Source of the DNA: Sinorhizobium numidicum
GTDB lineage: Bacteria; Pseudomonadota; Alphaproteobacteria; Rhizobiales; Rhizobiaceae
Reading direction: 5' to 3'
Assembly: GCF_029892045.1 (NCBI RefSeq)
Contig: NZ_CP120368.1
Span: forward strand, 370,001-434,000
DNA length: 64,000 bases
Under the pieces are notes generated by a model that saw only the letters and a list, made by a program, of their open reading frames with translations, made no database searches and had not been told where the DNA came from. Below, in pieces: positions 37,064-46,152 of the stretch; the stretch's first letter is position 1, and the number at the start of each line of letters is the position of its first letter. The translations under genes were made by a program, and so were the position numbers.

Positions 37064-37729
37064 ATGTTAGTTCTTGCCATCGATACGTCCGGGACAGGCT
37101 GCGCCGCCGCAGTTTACGACAGCGGCGCAGCGAAGGTCCTGGCCCGCGCGGGTGCGGATATCGGACGCGGCCATGCCGAGCGCCTCATGGATTTTATCGA
37201 TGAGGCCCTGGCCGCTTCTAACAGGCAACTGGCCGAGATCGAGCGGATCGCGGTCACCATCGGGCCGGGATCGTTTACCGGCATCCGCGTCGGTGTGGCG
37301 GCTGCCCGCGGCCTGGCACTTGCCCTCGGCAAGCCAGCGGTCGGCGTCTCCACGCTTCAGGTCATCGCCGAAAGCACGAGGCTCAAGCACCCTGGCCAGC
37401 CGGTCCTCGCGGTCATCGACGCAAGAAGGGACGAGGTCTACGTCCAGTCTTTCGATGCCCTTGGCAATGCAGAACGGGCCCCTGAAATTCTGCCTCTCAG
37501 CGAGGCGCGTAGGCGCTTTTCCAGTTTTATCGGAGCCGTTTGCGGTTCCGGTGCGCATCTCGTCACCGGGGCCGCGGCAAGCGAAAAACCGGAAGAGATC
37601 GACATCGCGATCGTCGGCCGGCTGGGCGCTGCTGCCGATCCAGCTTCGGCCAAGCCGAAGCCGCTTTATCTGCGCGGGCCCGACGCGAAACCTCAGGCTG
37701 GTTTCTCGGTGAGCCGAGCCACTGCATAA
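37064..37729 (+). CDS. tsaB: tRNA threonylcarbamoyladenosine biosynthesis protein TsaB
   Basis: A 221-residue ASKHA-fold protein. Together with TsaD and TsaE it makes t6A37 in tRNAs that read ANN codons. It shows LVLAIDTSGTGCAAAV, the GHAERLMDFIDEAL helix and IAVTIGPGSFTGIRVGVAAARGLALAL, which is the dimer-interface signature; TsaB lacks the metal-binding histidines of TsaD. I start at the ATG at 37064 (MLVLAIDTS). The stop codon TAA at 37727-37729 lies inside a palindromic repeat. rimI follows 114 bp later, the usual partner gene. Confidence 0.92.
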   Translation: MLVLAIDTSGTGCAAAVYDSGAAKVLARAGADIGRGHAERLMDFIDEALAASNRQLAEIERIAVTIGPGSFTGIRVGVAAARGLALALGKPAVGVSTLQVIAESTRLKHPGQPVLAVIDARRDEVYVQSFDALGNAERAPEILPLSEARRRFSSFIGAVCGSGAHLVTGAAASEKPEEIDIAIVGRLGAAADPASAKPKPLYLRGPDAKPQAGFSVSRATA

Positions 37730-37819
37730 TTCCTTGATCGGTCGATCCAAGAAATTATACGGTAAATTCAAAGTATCACAGCGACTCGTGCGTCTGAGAG
37801 AGGCGCATGACGCTGTAGA
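37722..37819 (-). repeat. Diverged hairpin mosaic repeat overlapping the tsaB stop
   Basis: A minus-oriented copy. CTGCATAATTCCTTGATCGG and CGATCCAAGAAATTAT form a long imperfect hairpin in place of the usual TTAAATCGG one. Then come AATTCAAAGTATCACAGCGAC and the module A remnant GTGCGTCTGAGAGAGGCGCATGACGCTGTAG. The last codons and stop of tsaB lie within its first bases. Confidence 0.65.
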
Positions 37820-37843
37820 GCGGGATGCGTAGAATCGACCACG

Positions 37844-38341
37844 ATGAGCTTCACGGACTATTTCACCCGCCGAACCGAATTCGATATCTTTCCGCTCGAG
37901 GAGAGTGACCTCAGCGCCGCCGCGGCGCTGCACGGCCAGCGTTTTGCAGCACCCTGGAGTGACGGCGAAATTCACGCACTCCTCGTTCAGGACACGGTTT
38001 TCGGGTTCGTCGCGCGCCAGACCAACGGCACGTTCCGCCCGGCTTTCGGCGGTTTCGTGCTGTCGCGTGCCGTCGCGGGAGAGGCCGAGATCCTGACCAT
38101 CGGCGTGGACCCGCGGTTCGCCCGGTCCGGTCTCGGGTGGCGACTGATGCAGGCGGCCATGCGAGAGGCTGTCGTCAAGGGAGCCGAAGCGCTGTTCCTC
38201 GAAGTGGACGAAACGAACGAAGCTGCGATCGGACTTTATCGGAAACTTGGCTTTCACAAGGTCGGCGAGCGAAAAGCCTATTACCAGGCGCGATCAGGCG
38301 AGCGCACCGCGGCGCTTGTCATGCGACGCGATCTTCGCTAG
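37844..38341 (+). CDS. rimI: Ribosomal-protein-alanine N-acetyltransferase RimI
   Basis: A 165-residue GNAT acetyltransferase that in E. coli acetylates the N-terminal alanine of ribosomal protein S18. The acetyl-CoA loop reads VDPRFARSGLGWRLMQAAM (R/Q-x-x-G-x-G/A pattern), followed by LFLEVDETNEAAIGLYRKLGFHKVGERKAYY, the strongly conserved RimI tail with its catalytic Tyr. It follows tsaB, as in many bacteria. olsA starts 119 bp downstream. Confidence 0.9.
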   Translation: MSFTDYFTRRTEFDIFPLEESDLSAAAALHGQRFAAPWSDGEIHALLVQDTVFGFVARQTNGTFRPAFGGFVLSRAVAGEAEILTIGVDPRFARSGLGWRLMQAAMREAVVKGAEALFLEVDETNEAAIGLYRKLGFHKVGERKAYYQARSGERTAALVMRRDLR

Positions 38342-38460
38342 TCCCGTCCGCAGGAATCCGCGCCTTCCACTGTGAAGCACCGGCGGATGGCCTTTATTTT
38401 CGAAACGGCGCCGCAACACCTTTGCGGAGCGGAAGTGAGCGGCTCAGAAAGTCTTTCCGG

Positions 38461-39315
38461 ATGATCAACTGGATTCGGGTCGCGCTGTACGGCATCCTGC
38501 TTGCTCTCGTCTCGCTCCTGCTGATGCCGCTTCAACTCGCCTGCCTTTGGCTGGATCTGAAGCCGCGTCGATGGCTGCCGCGATTCTGGCACCGTACCGC
38601 ATGCCTGCTGCTTGGGCTTCATGTTCGCGTTCATGGCGAATTGGAACGGCGTCGCCCGCTCTTGCTCAGTGCCAATCACGTTTCCTGGAAGGATATTCTG
38701 GTATTGTCGTCGGTGGCCGATGTCGTTTTCGTCGCCAAATCGGATGTGAAGGAATGGCCTGTGTTCGGGCTTCTCGCCCGCCTGCAGGCATCCGTCTTTA
38801 TCGAGCGCGATCAGAAGCGCACGACCGGCGATCAGGTGAGCGAAATCGGCCGTCGCCTCGCCGACGGGGAAATCGTCGTGCTCTTTCCAGAGGGCACCAC
38901 TTCCGACGGCAACCGCCTGCTCGAAATCAAGACGTCGCTGTTCGGCGCAGCCGCCTCGGCCATACCGCAGTCGCCGACGGGCATCGTCCACGTCCAGCCA
39001 GTGGCTATTTCCTATACCGGCATTCACGGAATGCCGATGGGACGCTTTCACAGGCCGATCGCGGCGTGGCCGGGAGACATCGGCTTGCTCCCGCATCTCA
39101 TCGGTGTGTTGCGGGAAGGGGCGCTGGAGGTGGACGTCGACTTCGGCGAGGCCGTGGACTTTGACCGGCATACAAACCGCAAGCACGTGAGCCGGACCGT
39201 CGAGCAGCGGATCCGCCGAATGCTGTCGGACCGCCTGAGGGGACGTTCACCGGCACATGACGAGAGCACGTTTCCGCCTGCTCTTGTGCCGCAGAATCGA
39301 TCGCATCGCTCCTGA
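38461..39315 (+). CDS. olsA: 1-acyl-sn-glycerol-3-phosphate acyltransferase-type OlsA (ornithine lipid O-acyltransferase)
   Basis: A 284-residue PlsC-family membrane acyltransferase. There is one N-terminal hydrophobic segment (about 4-30), the catalytic NHVSWKD (His73, Asp78) and the phosphate-binding FPEGTTS (142-148). OlsA acylates the hydroxyl of lyso-ornithine lipid made by OlsB, completing ornithine lipid. The name rests on recalled S. meliloti order with olsA just before miaB; a general PlsC role in phosphatidic acid synthesis cannot be excluded from motifs alone. The ATG at 38461 is chosen over an upstream open frame that overlaps rimI. A Pro- and Ser-rich tail follows residue 255. 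Confidence 0.8.
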   Translation: MINWIRVALYGILLALVSLLLMPLQLACLWLDLKPRRWLPRFWHRTACLLLGLHVRVHGELERRRPLLLSANHVSWKDILVLSSVADVVFVAKSDVKEWPVFGLLARLQASVFIERDQKRTTGDQVSEIGRRLADGEIVVLFPEGTTSDGNRLLEIKTSLFGAAASAIPQSPTGIVHVQPVAISYTGIHGMPMGRFHRPIAAWPGDIGLLPHLIGVLREGALEVDVDFGEAVDFDRHTNRKHVSRTVEQRIRRMLSDRLRGRSPAHDESTFPPALVPQNRSHRS

Positions 39316-39404
39316 ATTGCCGCATTTCAGGATCATTGTGGTTCAGCCGGCGGCCGCGGCTGAAAATACTTCAACTTTTGGCCGCTTTGCACTAAAGAAC
39401 CCGC

Positions 39405-40805
39405 ATGACCCAGGAAACAGCCCTTCTGTCGATACCGCCCGTGATGGGCGACGAACACATTCCGGCGCGCAAGGTCTTCGTCAAGACCTATGGCTGCCAG
39501 ATGAACGTGTACGATTCCGACCGTATGTCCGACGCCCTGTCGCGCGACGGCTATGTCGCGACTGATGTGCTGGAAGACGCCGATTTCGTGCTGCTCAACA
39601 CCTGCCACATCCGTGAGAAGGCCGCGGAAAAGGTCTATTCCGAGCTGGGCCGCCTGCGCGACTTGAAGAAAGCCAAGGCGCGCGAAGGCCGTGAGATGGT
39701 CATCGGCGTTGCCGGCTGCGTCGCCCAGGCGGAAGGCGACGAAATCCTTCGCCGCGCGCCGGCGGTCGACATCGTCATCGGTCCGCAAACCTACCATCGG
39801 CTCCCCGAGGCGCTGAAGCGCGCGCGGACGGGCGAGCGGGTCGTCGAGACGGATTATGCCATTGAGGACAAGTTCGAGCATCTGCCCGCGCCCGACAGGG
39901 CAAAGACCCGTGCCCGCGGCGTCACCGCCTTCCTGACCGTGCAGGAGGGATGCGACAAGTTCTGCACCTTTTGCGTGGTGCCCTATACCCGCGGTTCGGA
40001 GGTCTCGCGGCCGGTCGCGCAGATCGTTGCCGAGGCGGAAAAGCTGGTCGAGGGCGGGGTCCGGGAAATCACTCTGCTCGGGCAGAACGTCAATGCCTGG
40101 CATGGTGCGGGGCCGGATGGCCGCGATTGGGGTCTCGGCGATCTGCTTGCGCGTCTGGGCGAAATCGAAGGGCTGGCGCGGCTCCGCTACACCACCAGTC
40201 ATCCGCGCGACATGGACGACAGCCTGATCGAGGCGCATCGTTCGATGGCGAAGCTGATGCCCTATCTGCACCTGCCGGTCCAATCGGGCTCCGACCGCAT
40301 CCTCAAGGCGATGAACCGGCGCCATACGGCGGCCGAATATCTTACTCTTATTGAACGCATTCGCGCGGCCCAGCCCGACCTTGCGCTTTCCGGCGATTTC
40401 ATCGTCGGCTTCCCCGGTGAGACCGAAAAGGACTTCGAGGACACGATGCGCCTCGTCGGGGCCGTGGGTTATGCACAGGCATTTTCCTTCAAGTATTCGA
40501 CACGTCCCGGTACGCCGGCTGCCGAGCTCACGGATCAGATTCCCGAGGACGTGAAGGCCAAGCGTTTGGAAAGATTGCAAGCTTTGCTCATCAAGCAGCA
40601 ACGGGACTTTGCGGCAGCCTGTGTCGGAAAGGAGATCGACCTGCTCCTGGAAAAGCCGGGGCGCATGCCGGGCCAGCTCGTCGGGCGCTCGCCGTGGCTG
40701 CAGCCCGTGAATGTTGATGCAAAAGCATCGCAAATCGGTGACATTATCAAGGTACGAATCACCAAGGCCGGCCCCAACAGCCTGTTTGCCGAGATGATCG
40801 GGTAG
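39405..40805 (+). CDS. miaB: tRNA-2-methylthio-N6-dimethylallyladenosine synthase MiaB
   Basis: A 466-residue radical SAM methylthiotransferase modifying A37 of tRNAs. The N-terminal UPF0004 domain supplies Cys31, Cys67 and Cys105 for the auxiliary 4Fe-4S cluster. The radical SAM cluster is Cys183-x3-Cys187-x2-Cys190 (CDKFCTFC). A C-terminal TRAM domain (about 400-465) binds tRNA. The gap from olsA contains the short hairpin TTCAGCC/GGCTGAA (39342-39364), which lacks a clean T-run. The PhoH gene follows 27 bp after the stop. Confidence 0.95.
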   Translation: MTQETALLSIPPVMGDEHIPARKVFVKTYGCQMNVYDSDRMSDALSRDGYVATDVLEDADFVLLNTCHIREKAAEKVYSELGRLRDLKKAKAREGREMVIGVAGCVAQAEGDEILRRAPAVDIVIGPQTYHRLPEALKRARTGERVVETDYAIEDKFEHLPAPDRAKTRARGVTAFLTVQEGCDKFCTFCVVPYTRGSEVSRPVAQIVAEAEKLVEGGVREITLLGQNVNAWHGAGPDGRDWGLGDLLARLGEIEGLARLRYTTSHPRDMDDSLIEAHRSMAKLMPYLHLPVQSGSDRILKAMNRRHTAAEYLTLIERIRAAQPDLALSGDFIVGFPGETEKDFEDTMRLVGAVGYAQAFSFKYSTRPGTPAAELTDQIPEDVKAKRLERLQALLIKQQRDFAAACVGKEIDLLLEKPGRMPGQLVGRSPWLQPVNVDAKASQIGDIIKVRITKAGPNSLFAEMIG

Positions 40806-40832
40806 GGACCAAAAGCAAGGAGCCTGAACCGC

Positions 40833-41888
40833 TTGAATGGACACGAATTGATTTCCTCATCATCGCGCCAGTCGAAAACATCTGCGACAGACGCCAATCA
40901 CTTCGTGCTCACTTTCGAGAACAACCGGTTCGCCAGCGAACTTTTCGGTCAGTTCGACCAGAATTTGAAGTTGCTGGAAGAGCGGCTGCACATCGATGCC
41001 CGGCCGCGGGGAAATTCCGTTGCCATCTCCGGCGATCTCGTGGCGACAAATCAGGCGCGACGGGCACTCGACTATCTCTATGGAAGATTGCAGAGTGGCG
41101 CTTCGATCGATACGTCCGACGTCGAGGGAGCCATCCGTATGGCGGTCGCTGCGGACGACCAGTTGCAGTTGCCGACGATGGAACGCAAAGCCAAGTTGAC
41201 GATGGCGCAGATTTCGACGCGCAAGAAGACGATCGTCGCACGCACGCCGATGCAGGACACCTATATCCGTGCGCTCGAGCGGGCGGAGCTCGTCTTCGGA
41301 GTAGGCCCCGCCGGTACCGGCAAGACCTATCTCGCCGTCGCCCATGCCGCTCAGCTTCTGGAACGCGGCGCGGTCGACCGCATTATCCTGTCCCGGCCGG
41401 CGGTCGAGGCGGGCGAACGCCTCGGCTTCCTGCCCGGCGACATGAAGGAGAAGGTCGATCCCTATCTGAGGCCGCTTTACGACGCGCTCTATGACATGAT
41501 GCCGGGCGACAAGGTCGAGCGGGCGATCACCGCTGGCGTTATCGAGATTGCGCCGCTGGCATTCATGCGCGGGCGGACGCTCGCCAATGCCGCCGTGATC
41601 CTCGACGAGGCCCAGAACACGACATCGATGCAGATGAAGATGTTCCTGACCCGCCTCGGCGAGAACGGCCGAATGATCGTCACCGGCGATCCGAGCCAGG
41701 TCGACCTGCCGCGCGGCGTGAAGTCCGGGCTCGTCGAGGCGCTACAGATCCTCAGGGGGGTGGAAGGCGTCTCGGTAATCCGCTTCAAGGACGCCGATGT
41801 CGTGCGTCATCCGATGGTGGCGCGGATCGTCAGGGCCTATGAAAGTCATACGGCGGTTCACGACGAGAGCGAGCAGAGCGATCGCTAA
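40833..41888 (+). CDS. PhoH-like ATPase
   Basis: A 351-residue PhoH/YbeZ protein. An N-terminal KH-like region (about 22-85, LTFENNRFASELFGQFDQNLKLLEERL) precedes the P-loop domain with Walker A GVGPAGTGKT (156-165), SRPAVEAGERLGFLPGD, Walker B AAVILDEAQNTT and VTGDPSQVDLPRG. Family members are RNA-linked ATPases, and YbeZ binds YbeY, whose gene follows directly. I take the TTG at 40833 as start because AAGGAG lies nine bases upstream; the next in-frame ATG is far inside. It belongs to the miaB-phoH-ybeY-corC-lnt run. Confidence 0.92.
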   Translation: MNGHELISSSSRQSKTSATDANHFVLTFENNRFASELFGQFDQNLKLLEERLHIDARPRGNSVAISGDLVATNQARRALDYLYGRLQSGASIDTSDVEGAIRMAVAADDQLQLPTMERKAKLTMAQISTRKKTIVARTPMQDTYIRALERAELVFGVGPAGTGKTYLAVAHAAQLLERGAVDRIILSRPAVEAGERLGFLPGDMKEKVDPYLRPLYDALYDMMPGDKVERAITAGVIEIAPLAFMRGRTLANAAVILDEAQNTTSMQMKMFLTRLGENGRMIVTGDPSQVDLPRGVKSGLVEALQILRGVEGVSVIRFKDADVVRHPMVARIVRAYESHTAVHDESEQSDR

Positions 41889-41905
41889 CGGCGGCTCGTT
41901 GGATC

Positions 41906-42412
41906 ATGACGGCTTTGGATATTCAGATCAGCGTCGAGGAGGGAGACTGGTTGTCGGAGGGCGAGCTCCGGTCCTTCTCCTCGCGGGTTCTGGAGGCGAC
42001 GGCGGATTACCTGGCAAGCGAGGAGAGGCAACCCTTTCCGAGCGAACCACCGGAACTGTCACTGCTCTTTACCGATGACGCGTCGATGCGGGCGATCAAT
42101 GCGGAGTGGCGCAGCCAGGACAAGCCGACCAATGTGCTGTCTTTCCCGGCCTTTCCCGTAACTCCCGGCAAGATGCCGGGACCAATGCTCGGCGACATCA
42201 TCGTTGCCTATGAAACGCTGAAGCGCGAAGCGGATGAGCTGGGAAAGCCGTTCGACGCCCATCTGACGCATCTTCTCGTCCATGGATTCCTGCACCTTTT
42301 CGGGTATGATCATATGGAAGAAGGTGAAGCGGAAAGAATGGAGGGCTTGGAGACTCGCATTTTGGCGCGTCTTGGCCTATCTGATCCATACGGGGGCCAA
42401 TCCCCGGATTGA
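41906..42412 (+). CDS. ybeY: Endoribonuclease YbeY (16S rRNA maturation)
   Basis: A 168-residue zinc endoribonuclease needed for 16S rRNA 3' processing and ribosome quality control. The metal site HGFLHLFGYDH provides His126, His130 and His136. TNVLSFPA (residues 75-82) is the second signature. In S. meliloti, loss of this protein (SMc01113 in my memory) has been tied to sRNA regulation similar to Hfq. It lies 17 bp after the PhoH gene and 12 bp before the CorC-like gene. Confidence 0.95.
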   Translation: MTALDIQISVEEGDWLSEGELRSFSSRVLEATADYLASEERQPFPSEPPELSLLFTDDASMRAINAEWRSQDKPTNVLSFPAFPVTPGKMPGPMLGDIIVAYETLKREADELGKPFDAHLTHLLVHGFLHLFGYDHMEEGEAERMEGLETRILARLGLSDPYGGQSPD

Positions 42413-42424
42413 CAGTTTGGAACG

Positions 42425-43579
42425 ATGAGCGACATCAAGACACAGCCGGCCGCTGTTGCGACCGACGAAGCCGATGCCTCCGGCGATGCCGAGGCGGGCA
42501 GTAGTACCACCGCCCCCCGACAAGAGGGCAACAAATCCACGTCATCTTTTTGGAGCCGCGCCGCGCGCCTGTTGCGGGGGGCAAGCGCATCAAGCCTGCG
42601 CGAGGATCTCGCCGACGCGCTGATGACGGATGCCGGCACCGACACCGCATTCTCGCCCGAGGAGCGGGCGATGCTCAACAACATCCTTCGTTTCCGGGAG
42701 GTCCGGGTCGAGGACGTGATGGTGCCGCGCGCCGATATCGAGGCGGTCGATCAGGGCATCACCATCGGCGAGCTCATGGTTCTCTTCGAGGAATCGGGAC
42801 GCTCGCGCATGCCGGTCTATAACGAGGGCCTCGATGATCCCCGCGGTATGGTGCACATTCGCGATCTCCTCGCCTACGTGACCAAGCAGGCCCGTAACCG
42901 CCGCCGCAACGGGCGGGCGATCGTGGCCGCTGACAAAACGGAAAAGCCGCCGCGTCAGCAGAAAGCAAACTTCGATCTCTCGCGTGTCGACCTTAGCAAG
43001 ACGGTGGAGGAAGCCGGCATCATTCGCCAGGTCCTGTTCGTGCCCCCGTCGATGCTCGCTTCGGATCTCATGCAACGCATGCAGGCAGCGCGTATCCAGA
43101 TGGCGCTCGTCATTGACGAATATGGCGGTACCGACGGCCTCGTATCGCTTGAGGACATCGTAGAGATGGTGGTTGGCGACATCGAGGACGAGCATGACGA
43201 TGACGAGGTGATGTTCGCCCGCACCTCGGACGATGTGTTCCTTGCCGACGCCCGCGTGGAGCTCGAAGAAATCGCCGAAGCGATCGGCCCCGATTTCGAC
43301 GTGCGAGAGCAGATCGAGGACGTCGACACGCTCGGCGGCCTTGTCTTCGCATCGCTTGGCCGGATCCCCGTGCGTGGCGAAGTGGTTCAGGCCATCCCAG
43401 GTTTCGAATTCCAGATTCTCGACGCCGATCCGCGGCGGGTCAAGCGGGTGCGCATCATCCGCAAGCGTCCGCCGGCGCGCCGGCGCGTGATGAAGGCCGA
43501 AAAGGAAGCTCTGCCGGAAACACCGCAAGCAGCGGGCAGAGGGCAGGCAAGCGCCCCCCCGCCGTCGTCAGCCGAATAA
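42425..43579 (+). CDS. CorC/HlyC-type CBS-domain protein
   Basis: A 384-residue soluble protein without membrane helices. It has a charged N-terminus (1-60), two CBS domains (about 95-265, with VRVEDVMVPRADIEAVD and ALVIDEYGGTDGLVSLEDIVEMVVGDIEDEHD) and a C-terminal CorC_HlyC transporter-associated domain (about 268-350, FLADARVELEEIAEAIG). E. coli CorC (YbeX) has been linked to magnesium/cobalt handling and to ribosome maturation; here too it follows ybeY and precedes lnt, the same order as E. coli ybeZ-ybeY-ybeX-lnt. The last 35 residues are low complexity. Confidence 0.9.
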   Translation: MSDIKTQPAAVATDEADASGDAEAGSSTTAPRQEGNKSTSSFWSRAARLLRGASASSLREDLADALMTDAGTDTAFSPEERAMLNNILRFREVRVEDVMVPRADIEAVDQGITIGELMVLFEESGRSRMPVYNEGLDDPRGMVHIRDLLAYVTKQARNRRRNGRAIVAADKTEKPPRQQKANFDLSRVDLSKTVEEAGIIRQVLFVPPSMLASDLMQRMQAARIQMALVIDEYGGTDGLVSLEDIVEMVVGDIEDEHDDDEVMFARTSDDVFLADARVELEEIAEAIGPDFDVREQIEDVDTLGGLVFASLGRIPVRGEVVQAIPGFEFQILDADPRRVKRVRIIRKRPPARRRVMKAEKEALPETPQAAGRGQASAPPPSSAE

Positions 43580-43584
43580 GCACC

Positions 43585-43682
43585 ACAGCGCCGAGTGTCT
43601 TTTCAGACGCACAAGGGTCGCTGTGCACTTGATTGCTGCATGTTTCCTCAAATCTGCTCGGATTTAAGGAAACATGCAGTAG
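43585..43682 (+). repeat. Hairpin mosaic repeat, copy between corC-like gene and lnt
   Basis: A complete plus-oriented copy starting 6 bp after the CorC-like stop: ACAGCGCC, GTGTCTTTTCAGACGCAC, GTCGCTGT, linker TTGATTGCTGCATG, module C arms CTCAAATCTG and CGGATTTAAGG, and ACATGCAGTAG. The arms differ from those of other copies by changes that mostly keep pairing. Confidence 0.85.
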
Positions 43683-43740
43683 CGGACAGCGCTTTTTCGC
43701 GTGCAGAGACCATCCGTAGACATCTGCGGTCCCTGCGCGT

Positions 43741-43850
43741 CTAGAGCATCCCGCTTTCAAGCGGAACCGCTGGAAGCGGACAAGATGCTCTAGAATCTAG
43801 AGTGCTAGAGCGTCCTTTGTGCGTTCACTTGAACGCACGGCGCCCTAGAA
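43741..43850. repeat. Cloverleaf-like palindrome plus module A hairpin
   Basis: A perfect 11-bp outer stem, TCTAGAGCATC (43741-43751) with GATGCTCTAGA (43785-43795), encloses two hairpins: CCGCT/AGCGG at 43752-43765 and CCGCT/AGCGG at 43768-43780. It is followed by a minus-oriented module A relative (CTAGAGCGTCC...GTGCGTTC/GAACGCAC...CCTAG, to 43849). Together with the preceding repeat this fills most of the 389-bp gap before lnt. Confidence 0.7.
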
Positions 43851-43968
43851 AGAGGGCGTGGCACTGCGACGGGACAAGCAGCCAGTTTTTTGGAACACTG
43901 CCGTCGATTGATTCGCTTGTTCTTCCCGCGCCGGCCGGCGGCCACGGCCGGCGCCCATTGGAGGCTGC

Positions 43969-45564
43969 ATGGAAAGACTGGCAGGCAGAATTATACTCCT
44001 TTCCGGAGCGTCCCGGGCATTCGTCGGCTTTCTCGCCGGGCTTGTGGCGGTTCTCGCCCAGCCGCCATTCGGCATTTTTGCCGCGGGCTTCGTCGCGTTT
44101 CCGATGCTTGTCTGGCTGATCGACGGGGTCTCGCCTCACCCAGAGGACGGCGTGCTCAGGCGGTTTCTGCCATCGGTGTCGATCGGTTGGTGCTTCGGCT
44201 TCGGCTATTTCCTCGGCGGGCTCTGGTGGCTCGGCAACGCCCTTCTGATAGAGGCGGATGTCTTCGCCTGGGCCGTGCCACTCGCCGTCATCGGGCTCCC
44301 CGCCTTTCTCGGGCTCTTTTATGCCCTGGCGGTACTGCTGGCGCGCTGTCTCTGGTCCGACGGCGTGGGCCGGATCGCCGCGCTTGCCATTGGCTTCGGG
44401 ATCGCGGAGTGGCTGCGCGGTTTCCTGTTCACCGGTTTTCCCTGGAATGCCATCGGATATGCGGCGATGCCGATGCCGCTCATGATGCAATCGGCGAGCG
44501 TCCTTAATCTCGCGACGATCAACACGCTCGCCGTCTTCGTCTTTGCCGCGCCCGCTCTCATCGGCACCGGCAAGGGCACCCGCGCCGGTCTCGCCGTCGC
44601 CGCGGCGCTTTTCGGGGCGCATATCGGCTACGGCTACTATCGGCTCGCCCTTCCCGCACCGCAACCGCCTGAGCCGGAACTCACCGTCCGCCTGGTCCAG
44701 CCGGTGATCGACCAGGCAAAGAAGATCGATGATCGCGAGCGGGCATCGGTCTTCGAGCAGCATCTCTCTCTTACGACCGCGCCGCCGCAGGACGATGGCA
44801 AGCGGCCGGATATCGTCGTCTGGCCGGAAACGTCGATTCCCTTCATTCTCACCGACAATCCCGACGCTTTGGCGCGGATCGCCGATGTCCTGGAAGAGGG
44901 GCAGATTCTTATCGCCGGCGCTGTGCGGGTCGAAGACGCGGGAGCGGGGCTGCCGCCGCGCTACTATAACTCCATCTACGTGATCGACGACCGCGGGCAG
45001 ATCGTCGGCGCCGCCGACAAGATCCACCTCGTTCCGTTCGGCGAATATCTGCCTTTCGAGGACCTGCTTTCCTCCTGGGGCTTGAGTTCCGTCGCCGCCT
45101 CCATGCCAGGCGGTTTTTCGGCCGCCACGAGCCGTCCGCTGCTGACCTTACCGGGCGGCAGGACGGTCTATCCGCTGATCTGCTACGAAGCGATCTTCGC
45201 CGACGAAGTCGACGGCAACGCCAGTCTTTCCGACGCGCTCCTCAATGTCACCAACGACGCCTGGTTCGGCGATACGCCCGGTCCGCGTCAGCATTTTCAT
45301 CAGGCGCAGCTTCGCACCGTCGAAACCGGAACGCCAATGATCCGCGCCGCCAATAACGGTATATCAGCAATTGTTGATGCACGTGGTGTTTTAGTGGTAG
45401 GATTGGGATACAATTACAAGGGAGTTACAGACACAATTCTGCCGGGAAAAATGTCTACGACCACGGACGCCACAATGCGGGGCAAAATCTTCTGGTTCGT
45501 GGCCGGAGTTCTCCTGTTGGTTGCGCTATTTTCGCGCGCAGGTTTTAATATTAGGAAGAATTGA
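43969..45564 (+). CDS. lnt: Apolipoprotein N-acyltransferase (Lnt; ActA)
   Basis: A 531-residue inner-membrane enzyme adding the third acyl chain to lipoproteins. About seven hydrophobic segments flank a periplasmic nitrilase domain (about 235-495) with catalytic Glu287 (WPETSIPF), Lys351 (AADKIHLVPFGEYLP) and Cys405 (LICYEAIF). In Sinorhizobium this gene was described as actA because its loss abolishes growth at low pH. It begins at the ATG at 43969, inside a longer gap filled with repeats. phrR follows on the same strand. Confidence 0.95.
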   Translation: MERLAGRIILLSGASRAFVGFLAGLVAVLAQPPFGIFAAGFVAFPMLVWLIDGVSPHPEDGVLRRFLPSVSIGWCFGFGYFLGGLWWLGNALLIEADVFAWAVPLAVIGLPAFLGLFYALAVLLARCLWSDGVGRIAALAIGFGIAEWLRGFLFTGFPWNAIGYAAMPMPLMMQSASVLNLATINTLAVFVFAAPALIGTGKGTRAGLAVAAALFGAHIGYGYYRLALPAPQPPEPELTVRLVQPVIDQAKKIDDRERASVFEQHLSLTTAPPQDDGKRPDIVVWPETSIPFILTDNPDALARIADVLEEGQILIAGAVRVEDAGAGLPPRYYNSIYVIDDRGQIVGAADKIHLVPFGEYLPFEDLLSSWGLSSVAASMPGGFSAATSRPLLTLPGGRTVYPLICYEAIFADEVDGNASLSDALLNVTNDAWFGDTPGPRQHFHQAQLRTVETGTPMIRAANNGISAIVDARGVLVVGLGYNYKGVTDTILPGKMSTTTDATMRGKIFWFVAGVLLLVALFSRAGFNIRKN

Positions 45565-45712
45565 CCTAAAACCCCTAAAATTGCATAGTGGCTTGTACCA
45601 TCAACCTTCACCTGCCGGCGGGGCCTGTTTCTCACCGGTGGGTTGCTGCAAGGCAGAATACGCAATGTATGGTTGTAGGGTAACCGAAACAGCGTGTTTT
45701 AGGAACGCGAAC

Positions 45713-46132
45713 ATGATTGAAAACAAGAAGAAGCCGAACCCGATCGACATCCATGTCGGTAGCAGGATTCGCCTTCGCCGGACGATGCTTGGTATGAGCC
45801 AGGAGAAACTCGGCGAGAGTCTGGGGATCACTTTCCAGCAAATCCAGAAATACGAGAAGGGGACGAACCGCGTCGGTGCGAGCCGGCTGCAGAACATTTC
45901 CACCATTCTCAACGTCCCGGTGTCGTTCTTCTTCGAAGATGCCCCGGGCGAGGGAACCGGGGGCGCATCGGGCGTGGCCGAAGCCTCCAGTTCCAACTAC
46001 GTGGTCGACTTCCTCTCCTCCTCCGAAGGCCTGCAGCTCAACCGCGCCTTCGTCAAGATCGCTGACCCGAAGGTCCGCCGGAAGGTGGTCGATCTCGTGA
46101 AGGCGCTGGCTGCCGAGGCCGAGAGCGAATAA
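45713..46132 (+). CDS. phrR: XRE-family regulator PhrR
   Basis: A 139-residue protein with an N-terminal Cro/CI helix-turn-helix (about 14-68, IRLRRTMLGMSQEKLGESLGITFQQIQKYEKGTNRVGASRLQNIS) and a C-terminal part ending in RKVVDLVKALAAEAE. It corresponds to PhrR, known next to actA (lnt) in Sinorhizobium and induced by low pH and other stresses. The ATG at 45713 follows TTAGGAACGCGAAC; upstream in-frame sequence to 45521 overlaps lnt and is not protein-like. A terminator lies 20 bp downstream. Confidence 0.88.
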   Translation: MIENKKKPNPIDIHVGSRIRLRRTMLGMSQEKLGESLGITFQQIQKYEKGTNRVGASRLQNISTILNVPVSFFFEDAPGEGTGGASGVAEASSSNYVVDFLSSSEGLQLNRAFVKIADPKVRRKVVDLVKALAAEAESE

Positions 46133-46152
46133 TTCGAGGCTTCCGTGACCTG

